This document shows, piece by piece, positions 7,864 to 17,000 of a stretch of 64,000 nt of DNA. Source of the DNA: Puia sp963703355 (GTDB taxonomy: Bacteria > Bacteroidota > Bacteroidia > Chitinophagales > Chitinophagaceae); assembly GCA_963703355.1 (NCBI GenBank), contig OY969813.1, forward strand, positions 3,348,001-3,412,000, in the 5' to 3' direction. The notes below the pieces were generated by a model, which saw only the letters and a list, made by a program, of their open reading frames with translations, ran no database searches and had not been told where the DNA came from. Numbering within the stretch: position 1 is the first letter of the stretch; every line of letters starts with the position of its first letter. Both the position numbers and the translations under genes were made by a program.

Positions 7864-8991
7864 TTATATCCGGATGAAAATCTTTTTCCGGTACATAATA
7901 ATCATCGGAATGCTTAGCAGGATCACATAGGTGAGCGCACTTGCCGCCGACGCATTGATCGGTGAAAGCCATGATTCAAACAGATGATGATAAACATATT
8001 GCCAGGCATTGGATGGTTGTCCGCCGTCATTCACAGGAATCGCGCCGATCAACAGAGGGAGGTAACCGGATACCACATAAATGACAATGGCATTAGATCC
8101 GAAAGCAACAAAGGGTTCGATATATTTATGTCGCCCATTCACATCGATCAGCCAGTAGGAAATTGCCAGAACGGTCATAGCGAGTCCACCAGTAAACAAC
8201 ACGAAGGAAGAGGTCCAGAGTGCTTTGTTCATCGGGAAAAATTCGTCCCAGATTAAACCGCCGATTACCAGTAGCACTGCAATGGAAAAAAGCCAGGCTA
8301 TTTTGTTGTCAGCGCTACGATCCTTTCTCTGCAGCCATGTTCCCGTGAAAACGCCGAGCAGACAGGTACCGATAGCCGGGATGGTGCTGAGTATTCCTTC
8401 AGGATCAAATATTTTAGAACCCGACCACATATGATTGGGTGTAAGAATGGTTGTATCGAACCAGGCCGCGAGATTGGTAGCGGGTTCCAGATTGGAAGGG
8501 CCGTATCCTGGTACCGGAATATAATTCATGACAAAATAATAAGCGATCAGGATGATCCAGAAAATCCACAACTGTGTTTTGCGTGAAGTTTTAACGAAGA
8601 TTACCGTGCAGATAAAAAAAACGATGGCGATCCTGGGCAGTACGCCGAGTATTCTCACGTGTTGCAAATCGAATTTGTGAATCAGATTGAGTATGAGAAA
8701 AATAAGATAGATGGTAACGGATCTCCTGAGTGCTTTCAGTATGATGGCGCGGTGATTGGCAGGATCTGTTTTTTTGGAAGCCATCGCAAATACGATGGAG
8801 ACGCCCACGATAAAAAGGAAAAAAGGAAAAACCAGGTCGGTGGGTGTGCAGCCATTCCATTTGGAATGTTCCAGCGGGGCATATATATGGGACCAGTCGC
8901 CCGGATTGTTAACCAATATCATCCCCGCGACGGTGAGTCCGCGGAAAAAATCCAATGAGAGAACCCTGACTTTTGTTTCTTTTAATTCCAT
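7864..8991 (-). CDS. HGSNAT/NagX-like membrane acyltransferase (DUF5009-type)
   Basis: The 375-residue protein has about ten hydrophobic segments. The start RVLSLDFFRGLTVAGMILVN and the following LVFPFFLFIVGVSIVFAM are characteristic of the heparan-alpha-glucosaminide N-acetyltransferase-like family, which moves an acyl group across the membrane onto an amino sugar. The actual acceptor in bacteria is generally unknown. I chose the ATG at 8991 (MELKETKVR) rather than 9039, since the longer form would overlap the divergent monooxygenase gene. The stop lies 5 bases from the end of the kinase pseudogene, converging with it. A link with the amino-sugar genes 30 kb away is possible but not shown. 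Confidence 0.85.
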   Translation of the reverse strand: MELKETKVRVLSLDFFRGLTVAGMILVNNPGDWSHIYAPLEHSKWNGCTPTDLVFPFFLFIVGVSIVFAMASKKTDPANHRAIILKALRRSVTIYLIFLILNLIHKFDLQHVRILGVLPRIAIVFFICTVIFVKTSRKTQLWIFWIILIAYYFVMNYIPVPGYGPSNLEPATNLAAWFDTTILTPNHMWSGSKIFDPEGILSTIPAIGTCLLGVFTGTWLQRKDRSADNKIAWLFSIAVLLVIGGLIWDEFFPMNKALWTSSFVLFTGGLAMTVLAISYWLIDVNGRHKYIEPFVAFGSNAIVIYVVSGYLPLLIGAIPVNDGGQPSNAWQYVYHHLFESWLSPINASAASALTYVILLSIPMIIMYRKKIFIRI

Positions 8992-9033
8992 GGTTAACTG
9001 AAATTTGTAGTCGGCGCCGACGATGTTGGTCAA

Positions 9034-10176
9034 ATGCAACCGGAATATATGAAAGATTCCTCAATACATACCCTGGTGATTGGTGCAAGTGTTTCAGGTT
9101 TATCCTGCGCCGCTGCTTTACAAAAAAAACACATCGAATACCTCGTCATCGAAAAACAGCAACAAATTGCTGCGCCCTGGTACAATCATTATGAGCGGCT
9201 GCATCTGCATACGAGTAAAAGATGTTCCCATCTTCCGTATAAAAAATTTGGGCGACTAATCAGCAGATATCCTTCCAGACGACAGGTAGTTGAATATCTG
9301 AATGAATATCAGAAAACATTTCAGATAAAACCTGTTCTGAATACGGAAGCAATGTTGGTAGTGAAGAAAGGTGAACATTGGGTTACGGAGACGAACAATG
9401 GAATTTATAAATCCAGGTTTCTGATAATGGCTACAGGTCCTTATGCGAAGCCAAAACAAATCATGTTGGAAGGAATGGAAGGTTTTTCAGGAAAAATATT
9501 ACACAGCTCCGGATATAAAACAGGCAGGGATTTCAGAAATCAAAAAGTGCTGGTGATAGGTTTTGGTAATTCAGCTTGTGAAATTGCCATTGATTTGTAT
9601 GAACACGGGGCCGCCGCTTCGATGTCGGTTCGCTCAGCCGTGAACGTTATACCGCGAGAGATACTGGGAGTGCCTGTACAGGAACTCAGTATATTATTGA
9701 GCCCCCTTCCACCGAGGTTTGCAGATACCATCAGCAGACCGCTCATCAAGATGACATTAGGGAATCTTTCCAAAACCGGACTTAAACAAAAGGCATATGG
9801 TCCGCTCGAACAGATTCGAAAGGATGCCAAGGCACCAGTGCTCGATATTGGTACACTTCAGTTAATTCGTCAGGGAGATGTAAAAGTTTTTGGGGACATC
9901 GACTTCATTGATGATGCTGTTGTTCATTTCAAGGACGGGCAAAAGGAAAACTTCGATGCGATTATTGCGGCCATCGGTTATGATCCTGATTATTCGATGT
10001 TGCAGGGCATAGGTAAAGAGCGCCTGGAGGATTTAAATTTCTCCGTCAGCAACCAGCAGTACTTCGGTAAAGATGGATTGTATTTTTGTGGGTACTGGAT
10101 CAGTCCCACGGGTCAGATCCGTGAAATCAATACAGATGCGAGAAAGATTGCAAAGGATATCTCGAAAAAGTATTGA
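9034..10176 (+). CDS. Flavin-containing monooxygenase-like NAD(P)/FAD oxidoreductase
   Basis: This 380-residue cytosolic protein has two dinucleotide-binding motifs. The FAD site is TLVIGASVSGLSCAAAL, where the second Gly of GxGxxG is replaced by Ser. The NAD(P)H site is VLVIGFGNSACEIAIDL. Between them, LHTSKRCSHLPY and the FLIMATGPYAKP segment fit the YUCCA/FMO-like group, which adds oxygen to soft nucleophiles or oxidises small carbonyl compounds. The C-terminal GLYFCGYWISPTGQIREI matches the conserved final FAD-contacting strand. The ATG at 9034 is used; 9049 is an in-frame alternative. It is divergent from the acyltransferase gene with 42 bases between starts, including the palindrome GTCGGCGCCGAC (9010-9021). 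Confidence 0.85.
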   Translation: MQPEYMKDSSIHTLVIGASVSGLSCAAALQKKHIEYLVIEKQQQIAAPWYNHYERLHLHTSKRCSHLPYKKFGRLISRYPSRRQVVEYLNEYQKTFQIKPVLNTEAMLVVKKGEHWVTETNNGIYKSRFLIMATGPYAKPKQIMLEGMEGFSGKILHSSGYKTGRDFRNQKVLVIGFGNSACEIAIDLYEHGAAASMSVRSAVNVIPREILGVPVQELSILLSPLPPRFADTISRPLIKMTLGNLSKTGLKQKAYGPLEQIRKDAKAPVLDIGTLQLIRQGDVKVFGDIDFIDDAVVHFKDGQKENFDAIIAAIGYDPDYSMLQGIGKERLEDLNFSVSNQQYFGKDGLYFCGYWISPTGQIREINTDARKIAKDISKKY

Positions 10177-10184
10177 CTGGTATG

Positions 10185-10234
10185 TTGATTTTTTCCTTTT
10201 TACACGTATATTTGTATATTAAATGACACGTGTA
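10185..10234 (+). promoter_or_regulatory. Promoter and candidate operator of the toxin-antitoxin pair
   Basis: TTG at 10185-10187, a 19-base spacer and TATATTTG at 10207-10214 match the Bacteroidota promoter consensus. Inverted half-sites TACACG (10201-10206) and CGTGTA (10229-10234) flank the -7 box; the right one ends at the antitoxin start codon. This placement suits autorepression by the antitoxin. Confidence 0.65.
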
Positions 10235-10491
10235 TGAATGCCAAATTAACACTCACTATAGACCCTGAAATTATCATAAAAGCCAAGGGTTATGCGAGTC
10301 ATAAAGGCCGGAGTTTATCTGAACTTGTGGAGAATTATTTTAAATCCCTGGTCCAGGATGCGCCTTCAACAGCAAAAGAGGAATTAACACCATCTGTGAA
10401 ATCACTCATGGGATCTATTAAGACGCCGAAGAAATTTGATTATGATTATAAAAAGATCCTGAAAGAACAGAAAGCAAAGAGACATGGATAA
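10234..10491 (+). CDS. Ribbon-helix-helix antitoxin, DUF6364-type
   Basis: This 85-residue protein starts with the typical RHH strand MNAKLTLTIDPEIIIKAKGY, followed by the helix HKGRSLSELVENYFKSL. Such antitoxins dimerise, bind the promoter of their own operon and neutralise the partner toxin with a C-terminal tail; here the tail (FDYDYKKILKEQKAKRHG) is basic. The gene overlaps the downstream PIN-domain gene by 8 bases, which is the standard arrangement. The upstream operator-like inverted repeat supports autoregulation. Confidence 0.88.
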   Translation: MNAKLTLTIDPEIIIKAKGYASHKGRSLSELVENYFKSLVQDAPSTAKEELTPSVKSLMGSIKTPKKFDYDYKKILKEQKAKRHG

Positions 10492-10894
10492 GGTTTTTCT
10501 CGACACGGATGTTATTTTGGACTTCCTGCTGGCAAGAGATCCGTTTGCGATGGATGCAGCAAGAATAATAACCTTATCAGAACGCGGGAAAATAAAGGCT
10601 TATACTACTGCTCTTGTGTTTGCGAATGCATATTATATTCTGCGAAAGCTGGCGTCTCATAAAAAGGTGGTCGAAAAGCTATTACAGCTTTCACTACTGA
10701 TTGAAATAATTGAGTTGTCAAGATCTTCTGTGTTGCTGGCTCTTCAATCGGATTTCAGTGATTTTGAAGATGCTTTGCAGAGTTTTTCAGCTGTTGCCGG
10801 CAAAGTAAAAATAATTATCACAAGGAATGTGAAGGATTATAAGTACAGTGAACTGGCAGTTGTATCACCAGATATGTATTTGCTGAGCTTTTAG
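10484..10894 (+). CDS. PIN-domain toxin (VapC-like ribonuclease)
   Basis: This 136-residue protein begins MDKVFLDTDVILDFLLARDP, in which the first acidic residues of a PIN domain metal site are visible (Asp7 and Asp9). A conserved Asp cluster recurs in SDFSDFEDALQSF, and KVKIIITRNVKDY carries the T-R-N-x-x-D element usual for the C-terminal part of the fold. PIN toxins cleave RNA with Mg2+ or Mn2+. Overlap with the RHH gene upstream marks the pair as a type II toxin-antitoxin module. All expected acidic positions appear present, so the toxin is likely intact. Confidence 0.87.
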   Translation: MDKVFLDTDVILDFLLARDPFAMDAARIITLSERGKIKAYTTALVFANAYYILRKLASHKKVVEKLLQLSLLIEIIELSRSSVLLALQSDFSDFEDALQSFSAVAGKVKIIITRNVKDYKYSELAVVSPDMYLLSF

Positions 10895-10917
10895 TCGCTA
10901 TCGCGTCGCCGTTGATT

Positions 10918-11277
10918 TTATTTTCCGATTTTAGTGATTACAAAATAAAGTGGGCAACCCGGTGTGAAACAAGGATCAAGGGTATACTTAACCAATCCAC
11001 TTACTATTATTTCTTCATTCGGAATTTCAAAAGACTCAGGCAGATTACAGGGAACATACCTTTGGGTATCCATCCCCTGTGGTGCAATGAATATCATATA
11101 ATCCGAAGGTGTGTCGACCAACCGAATAATGCCTTTTGTATTTACAACCTCAGAAGTAGTTTTTACATCCGGCAGACAGTCGGTGTAGGAGTTTTCTCTC
11201 TTGCATGTGACAAAGATGATCATCAACACGTTCACCGCACATGCTTTCCACAACAACTTGATAGTCCTGAATTTCAT
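10918..11277 (-). CDS. Small putative lipoprotein of unknown function
   Basis: This 119-residue protein starts with a basic N-terminus and a hydrophobic run ending in IIFVTCKREN, which resembles a lipobox with Cys25. The mature part has four more cysteines (DCLPD, VPCNLP, DPCFTPGCP), an even number that could form disulfides in the periplasm. I do not recognise a family. It is a single gene on the minus strand, ending just beyond the toxin gene that converges on it. The ATG at 11277 is the only start that keeps the signal peptide. Confidence 0.65.
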   Translation of the reverse strand: MKFRTIKLLWKACAVNVLMIIFVTCKRENSYTDCLPDVKTTSEVVNTKGIIRLVDTPSDYMIFIAPQGMDTQRYVPCNLPESFEIPNEEIIVSGLVKYTLDPCFTPGCPLYFVITKIGK

Positions 11278-11427
11278 GTCAAAGTAAATTAGCTGGCTCC
11301 TATAAACTTTCTAGTCGTTTGACAGGTTTTCTGAATCGTTCGTTGCATGGATCTATTTATTAATACCAATATCAGCGTTAAGTTGCTAATTTAGTAGAGA
11401 ATATTCTTAATCTTATAATATCACCTC

Positions 11428-11736
11428 ATGAAATGGTATCATTATGTAGCCGCATTTTTTTCAGGAGTCTTTTTGGCAAACGTAGTTCCTCATTATATAC
11501 ATGGAGTTTCAGGTGATTATTTTCCTACACCTTTTGCAAATCCACCTGGCAAAGGTCTTTCTACGCCAACTGTAAATGTGCTGTGGGCCAGTTTCAATTT
11601 ACTGATTGGATATATATTACTAAGAGTTAGTAAAATAACCACTCAGAACAAACTGGCGATGTTCATTTTCTTCCTGGGAATATTAGCCATATCCATTATG
11701 GCGAGTTATGGATTTATGGATAAGGTAAAATCATGA
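11428..11736 (+). CDS. Small three-helix membrane protein
   Basis: The 102-residue protein has three hydrophobic segments (YHYVAAFFSGVFLANVVPHY, VNVLWASFNLLIGYILL, LAMFIFFLGILAISIMASY) and a short loop rich in Pro and Gly between the first two. The HxxHGVSG-like segment PHYIHGVSGDYFPTP looks conserved in style, but I cannot assign a function. It is probably a cytoplasmic-membrane protein. It converges with the DPP IV gene, leaving 6 bases between the stops. Confidence 0.65.
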   Translation: MKWYHYVAAFFSGVFLANVVPHYIHGVSGDYFPTPFANPPGKGLSTPTVNVLWASFNLLIGYILLRVSKITTQNKLAMFIFFLGILAISIMASYGFMDKVKS

Positions 11737-11742
11737 TTAATC

Positions 11743-13914
11743 TCACATCCCCGAACCTCTTGGATCCTGTTTGGGTTCTATTTTATATTCTTTAGGAGGC
11801 AATTTTCCAAGTAGATTTTTTACAAAATAATCCCATCGGCGGCGCATCATATAATAAGAATAAAATCCATATCCATGTGCACTGTTGGGGAATACCACCA
11901 GGTCATAATCCTTGTTTGCTTTTTCCAACGCCTCCACAACCAGCAGTGTGTTGGAAGGAGGTACATTATCATCCATCAATCCGTGCGCAAGCATCAGCTT
12001 TCCTTTCAGGTTTTTTGCATACAGCTGATTGGCCTGTGTTGCGTAATTTGAATTATTCGCATCACCAGTAAGTAAACCAATATAGCGTTCGCCCCAATCA
12101 TCTTCATAATTTCTATTGTCGTGATTTCCGGATTCAGAAATGCCCACTTTGAAGAAATCAGGATAGGTAAACATGGCGCAGGCTGTTGCAAATCCGCCGC
12201 CTGAATGTCCCCAGATCCCTACTCTGCTGGTATCAATATAATTATAGCGTGCTGCCAGTGCGCGAATACCACCCACCTGATCAGGCAGCGTATTTTCTGC
12301 CATATGCCCGTAGTTCATGTCGTGATAACTTTTTGAACGAAGCGGATTGCTGGATCCTTCCAGTTGAACAACAATAAAACCCAGTTCTGCGAGTGACTGA
12401 TTATCGCCTCGTGAAGCCGAGAATCCCCAGTAACCAACACTACCACCCTGCGGACCGGGATATATATAGTCGATGATGGGATATTTTTTCGAAGGGTCGA
12501 GGTTGGTGGGAGTATACATCAAACCATAGAGATCTGTTGTACCATCGTGAGCTTTTACGGTAATAGGAATCGGTGCTTTCCAACCTGTGGCTACCAATCT
12601 TGATATGTCTGTTTTTTCGAGTGTGAGGATGGTTTTGCCTTCGATATTTTTGAGCAGACTAACGCCGGGCACTTCGGGCTGCGCGTAGTAGTCAGTAAAA
12701 TAATTTTCAGATGGTGACAGGCTTATCGAATGATTGCCTTTGTCGGGAGTTAACAGCGTAAGATTTTTTCCGTCGAATCCGACTTTATAGAAATAAGTAA
12801 AATAAGGGTTTCCGGGTTCTCTTCCGTTGCCAAGAAAATACAACACACGTTTTTTCTCATCCACTTTGATTAGCTGGGTGACCACAAAATCTCCTTTGGT
12901 GATCTGGTTTTTTAATTTGCCGGTAGCTGCATCATATAAATAAAGATGACCCCAGTTGTCTCTTTCGGAATACCAGATGATTTCTTTTGAAGCGGGCAGA
13001 TAACGCCAGTTGATGGCGCCTTGTCCCGATTCATATTGTGTAGGAACCGTTTCTTCAAAAACCTCCCGCACGGATCCCGATGCTGCATCTGCTATTCTGA
13101 ATTTTTCCTGCTGATGATTTCTTGATGTGGAAACAAAAGCAACCTGCGTGGCGTCGGGGCTCCATTGTACGTCGTCGAAGGTTCCGCTGCTTGAAATATC
13201 ATCACTCAAACTGGCTCTGTGCGGGTCGGGTGAAATGTTCATGAAAATTACTTTAGGTTGATCCACGTTGATGATCACCCGTTGAATGGTAATAATATTA
13301 GTGTCACCGGGAAGGGGATATTTCCACGTTTCCAGTTTCGGGTGACCGACATTGGTAGTCACCAGGTACATATCGCCCGCCAGCCGTTCATCCTGTTTGA
13401 ACGTGGCAATTTTTTTTGAATCAGGTGACCATTTTAAAATAGGATTGTCTGTTCTCTTCCAGCCGGCGTTGTCTGTTGCATAACCGAAATACTTCACACC
13501 GTCGGTGGTGAGCTGCGACTGATTGCCGGTTTTAATATCCTTTACCCATAAATTATAATCCTTAATAAAAGCGATTTTGGTACTGTCGGGAGAGATCAGT
13601 TCTTTTTCACTGAAGCCCCTGCGCCTCGGACCTGAACCGGCAGGTTTTTGTGTTCCGTCGGAAGGAGCCATAGTTCCTTTCACTGCATCCACTACGATGA
13701 TTTCACTCCCCTTCGGATTGAGATTTTTATACCAGAATTTATCGCCTGGCATCCAGTTGGGATAGACCTGCCCGTTATCGACATAGGGCGCCGTATTAAA
13801 ACTCAGGAAACTGGCTGCATGCGCATAATCTTTTGTGGTTAACGAGTCAGATTGCTGGGCGTTTACTTGTATAGCGAATGCTAAAAGAAACAGGGAGGCT
13901 GGTATTTTTCTCAT
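11743..13914 (-). CDS. Secreted S9 family prolyl dipeptidyl peptidase (DPP IV type)
   Basis: This 723-residue protein has a signal peptide (SLFLLAFAIQVNAQ) and the two-domain build of DPP IV. Residues ~60-440 form a beta-propeller with WSPDSKKIA- and WSPDATQVA-type repeats. Residues ~480-710 form an alpha/beta-hydrolase domain. The catalytic triad is visible: Ser571 in GIWGHSGGG, Asp in HGLMDDNVPP (about 648-649) and His680 in FPNSAHGYG. Enzymes of this class remove X-Pro or X-Ala dipeptides from peptides in the periplasm or outside. Length is normal. The gene is monocistronic, converging with a small membrane-protein gene at its 3' end. Confidence 0.94.
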   Translation of the reverse strand: MRKIPASLFLLAFAIQVNAQQSDSLTTKDYAHAASFLSFNTAPYVDNGQVYPNWMPGDKFWYKNLNPKGSEIIVVDAVKGTMAPSDGTQKPAGSGPRRRGFSEKELISPDSTKIAFIKDYNLWVKDIKTGNQSQLTTDGVKYFGYATDNAGWKRTDNPILKWSPDSKKIATFKQDERLAGDMYLVTTNVGHPKLETWKYPLPGDTNIITIQRVIINVDQPKVIFMNISPDPHRASLSDDISSSGTFDDVQWSPDATQVAFVSTSRNHQQEKFRIADAASGSVREVFEETVPTQYESGQGAINWRYLPASKEIIWYSERDNWGHLYLYDAATGKLKNQITKGDFVVTQLIKVDEKKRVLYFLGNGREPGNPYFTYFYKVGFDGKNLTLLTPDKGNHSISLSPSENYFTDYYAQPEVPGVSLLKNIEGKTILTLEKTDISRLVATGWKAPIPITVKAHDGTTDLYGLMYTPTNLDPSKKYPIIDYIYPGPQGGSVGYWGFSASRGDNQSLAELGFIVVQLEGSSNPLRSKSYHDMNYGHMAENTLPDQVGGIRALAARYNYIDTSRVGIWGHSGGGFATACAMFTYPDFFKVGISESGNHDNRNYEDDWGERYIGLLTGDANNSNYATQANQLYAKNLKGKLMLAHGLMDDNVPPSNTLLVVEALEKANKDYDLVVFPNSAHGYGFYSYYMMRRRWDYFVKNLLGKLPPKEYKIEPKQDPRGSGM

Positions 13915-14016
13915 ATGATATAATGGAAGAAAATTACAGAAATATTGGGGTACTTTAATAATTAAGGCTTTTCGAGGGAAATAACTTGATAAGCGGCAAT
14001 TGATCTAATGTGAACG

Positions 14017-17000
14017 ATGTTCGAACGGACAAAAACCTTAAATTTAGGTATGCCTCCACGAGCCTATGCCATAGTCAAAACACTCTTTGTAGTAGTTTCT
14101 CTTGTATGGCTTGGGGCCTGCAGAAACAAAGTTGAGGACATTCCAATTCCCAATGAGGCGCAAGGCTTTTCTGCTTCTTTCAGGGCTGCGCAATACAGCG
14201 AACCAAAAAAACTCAACTGGACAGTAAAGGCTACAGGCGTTAAACCGCTTGTTAAGAAATTCGATTTTGACAAACTTCCTGTAAGTGTGTATGACAGTTC
14301 AGACTTTTTGAAATTTCCAGCGCCTCCTGTATATAACCATTTTTACCTGGACAGTATTCCGTCGAGGCCATTCAATTTGTATGCGCTGCCATCCAAATCC
14401 TTTAGATTTCGTATACAGATCCTCGAACAACCGAAATTAATTTTCAAAACTTCAAAGCCGCATATTGTCCATTCGGCTTCAGGACTTTTATATGAATTCG
14501 GTGAGCCGTTGGCGGGAACGCATATCACCTGTATTTTCAAAGACAGCAGAGGTTTACTCTGGATAGCAAATCAACAGGGCTTATTTCGTTATGACGGAGA
14601 AACGCTTTCACTTATTATTTCGGCAGGCTTCGTTCCGTCAGTATACACCATGATAGAAGACTATAGTGGGAGAATCTGGATCGGTACTCAGGGGAATGGC
14701 ATTATTATACTCGATACGCATGCTGGCATTTTTAGGCAAATATCTCTTGCTCAGGGTTTGAATAGTAATGCTATAGGGCGAATGGTAACTGACAATCAGG
14801 GCAGGTACTGGGTCGCTGAAGCTTCATCAAATACCTCAGATGGAGTAGACGTCATTGACGCAGACTCACTTACTATCCGTCATATAAGTAAAAAAGAAGG
14901 ATTGGTTTCAGACTATGTCACCGGGATAGCCCGTGACAGCTCGGGTAATATCTGGATTGGAAATATCCAGAGTGGAGTTGACATATTTGATCTTCGAAAT
15001 AACAGCATTAAGAACCTGGGTATTTCGAATGGATTAAATATGAATGTCGTATCATCTATTTTGATTGACAAGAAAAAAAGAATCTGGCTGGCGGGTTTTA
15101 ATGCAGATATAAGTATGATTGACTTGCAGAACCAGATGATCACCCAATATTACAAAGACCCAAATTTGAAAAAGGTGATGGTATGGGATATGACAGAGGA
15201 CAATAAGGGGAACATCTGGACAGCTACTTATGGGAATGGTGTAAATGGGAGGGGAGTGTATGTTATTGATCCGATAAAGGAAAGAATTAAAAATATAAAT
15301 CTATCCGGTGGATTGAGTTCATTCGATGTGGAATGGATCACTGAAGACGGGCCGGGTCAGATTTGGATTGGCACGACAGCAGGATTAAACATGTTTAACA
15401 GGAACGGTAGAAATATTCAACATATTGGAAAAGCGGAGACGGGATGTGTATATATGGATTCTAAAGGATTGATATGGATCGGCACATCTTACAATGGAAT
15501 CGATATTTTAGACAGGGCAACGGGTTTGATAAAAACACTCTCTTCAGAATACGGACTGCCGAATGACAGTCTGGAATATATCAATGAAAAAAACGGAGAA
15601 ATCCTTATTTGCAGTAATGGAGGTCTCGATATCATCGACTCTGTCAGAAAAACAATGAGACATTATGGAAAGAAGCAGGGGTTTACCAATGATCTGGTAG
15701 CCAATTTTATGCCCGACGCAAAAGGAAACATATGGATTGGGAATAATAACGGCTTTAATGGATTTGATTTACTTGATGAGAAGAACGGGATCATTGAACA
15801 CATAGATATTCCGAATGCAACGAAGAAGGTGCCAGGTATATCGGATTTCAAACAAGATGAACAGGGTATGATCTGGATTGCTTTCAATTCGGGCGAAGTT
15901 GGAATCATAGATCCTGTTAATAAAACAATTAAATATCTGCTTGATGCAATAGAAACACTCGACGTCAATAACATGGAATTACTTCCGGATGTTAAGGGAA
16001 ACATATGGATAGGAACAAATACAGGAATTTATGTAGTCACGAAGAAAAGAGATTCTGTATTCAGAATTTCAACCAGACAAGGTTTGATCAATAATGATAT
16101 ACTTTCACTCAATCAATATGCGGGGAAAATATATGCAGGCACCAGGGGTGGTCTTTCTGTGATATATCTTCATGATAGCGGCTTTCAGAAAAATTGGGAA
16201 ATTAAATCATTTGGTAGCACTGATGGAGTGAGGAAATTAGCCAACACAATTGAATCAGATTATGTCGCAAAAAATGGTGATTTTATTTGGGGTGATATCG
16301 GCCTTACGATTATAAAAAATTCCAGTAACAGGAATACGATTTCGCCTGTATATATAACGGGATTTGATATTTTCAATCAGTCACAATATTTTCCTGACAG
16401 GGCATGGCCGGATATCAATGACAACGATACGATCTGGTCCGCAAGGAAAGACAGTTTCTATTTCAAAAACAAGCCGCCGTCAGAACTTAACCAGTCTTTT
16501 CCCCGTTATGCTACATGGGACAGTGTTGCCGAACCTTATCATCTGCCTGTTAATTTGAAACTTCCCTATGACAATAATTATCTGCAATTTCATTTTGTTC
16601 AGGCTGATTTGGGAAGCCATGATGCTACGCAATATCAATATATACTGGAAGGTGCGGATAAAAAATGGGGCGAGGTTACCAACAATACATACAGTCAGAA
16701 CTATCTGAATCTTCCTGCGGGAGATTATATTTTTAAAGTTACGGCCAGAAGTAAGGATAGCGAATGGGGAACTCCTGCTTCTTTCAGTTTTAGCATTAAC
16801 CCTCCCTGGTGGAAAACCTGGTGGGCTTATGCTATAATGGGATTAGTTGTTGTTTTTCTCATTGGTGGGATTATTAATTATCGATCTAAGCAACTTCTCA
16901 GGGAAAACAGTGTACTGGAAGAAAGAGTTGCCACGAGGACCCGCGAACTTAAAGTGGAAAAGGAAAAAGCAGAAGTAACACTGGCCGAACTCAAGTCAAC

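Noticed and set aside
9010..9021. 12-bp palindrome GTCGGCGCCGAC between divergent starts as an operator
   Set aside because: Palindromes of this length are expected by chance several times in a window this size, and no second site supports it.
10890..10925. TCGCTATCGCGTCGCCG region after the toxin gene as a terminator or recombination site
   Set aside because: No clean stem with T-tract and no matching direct repeat was found.
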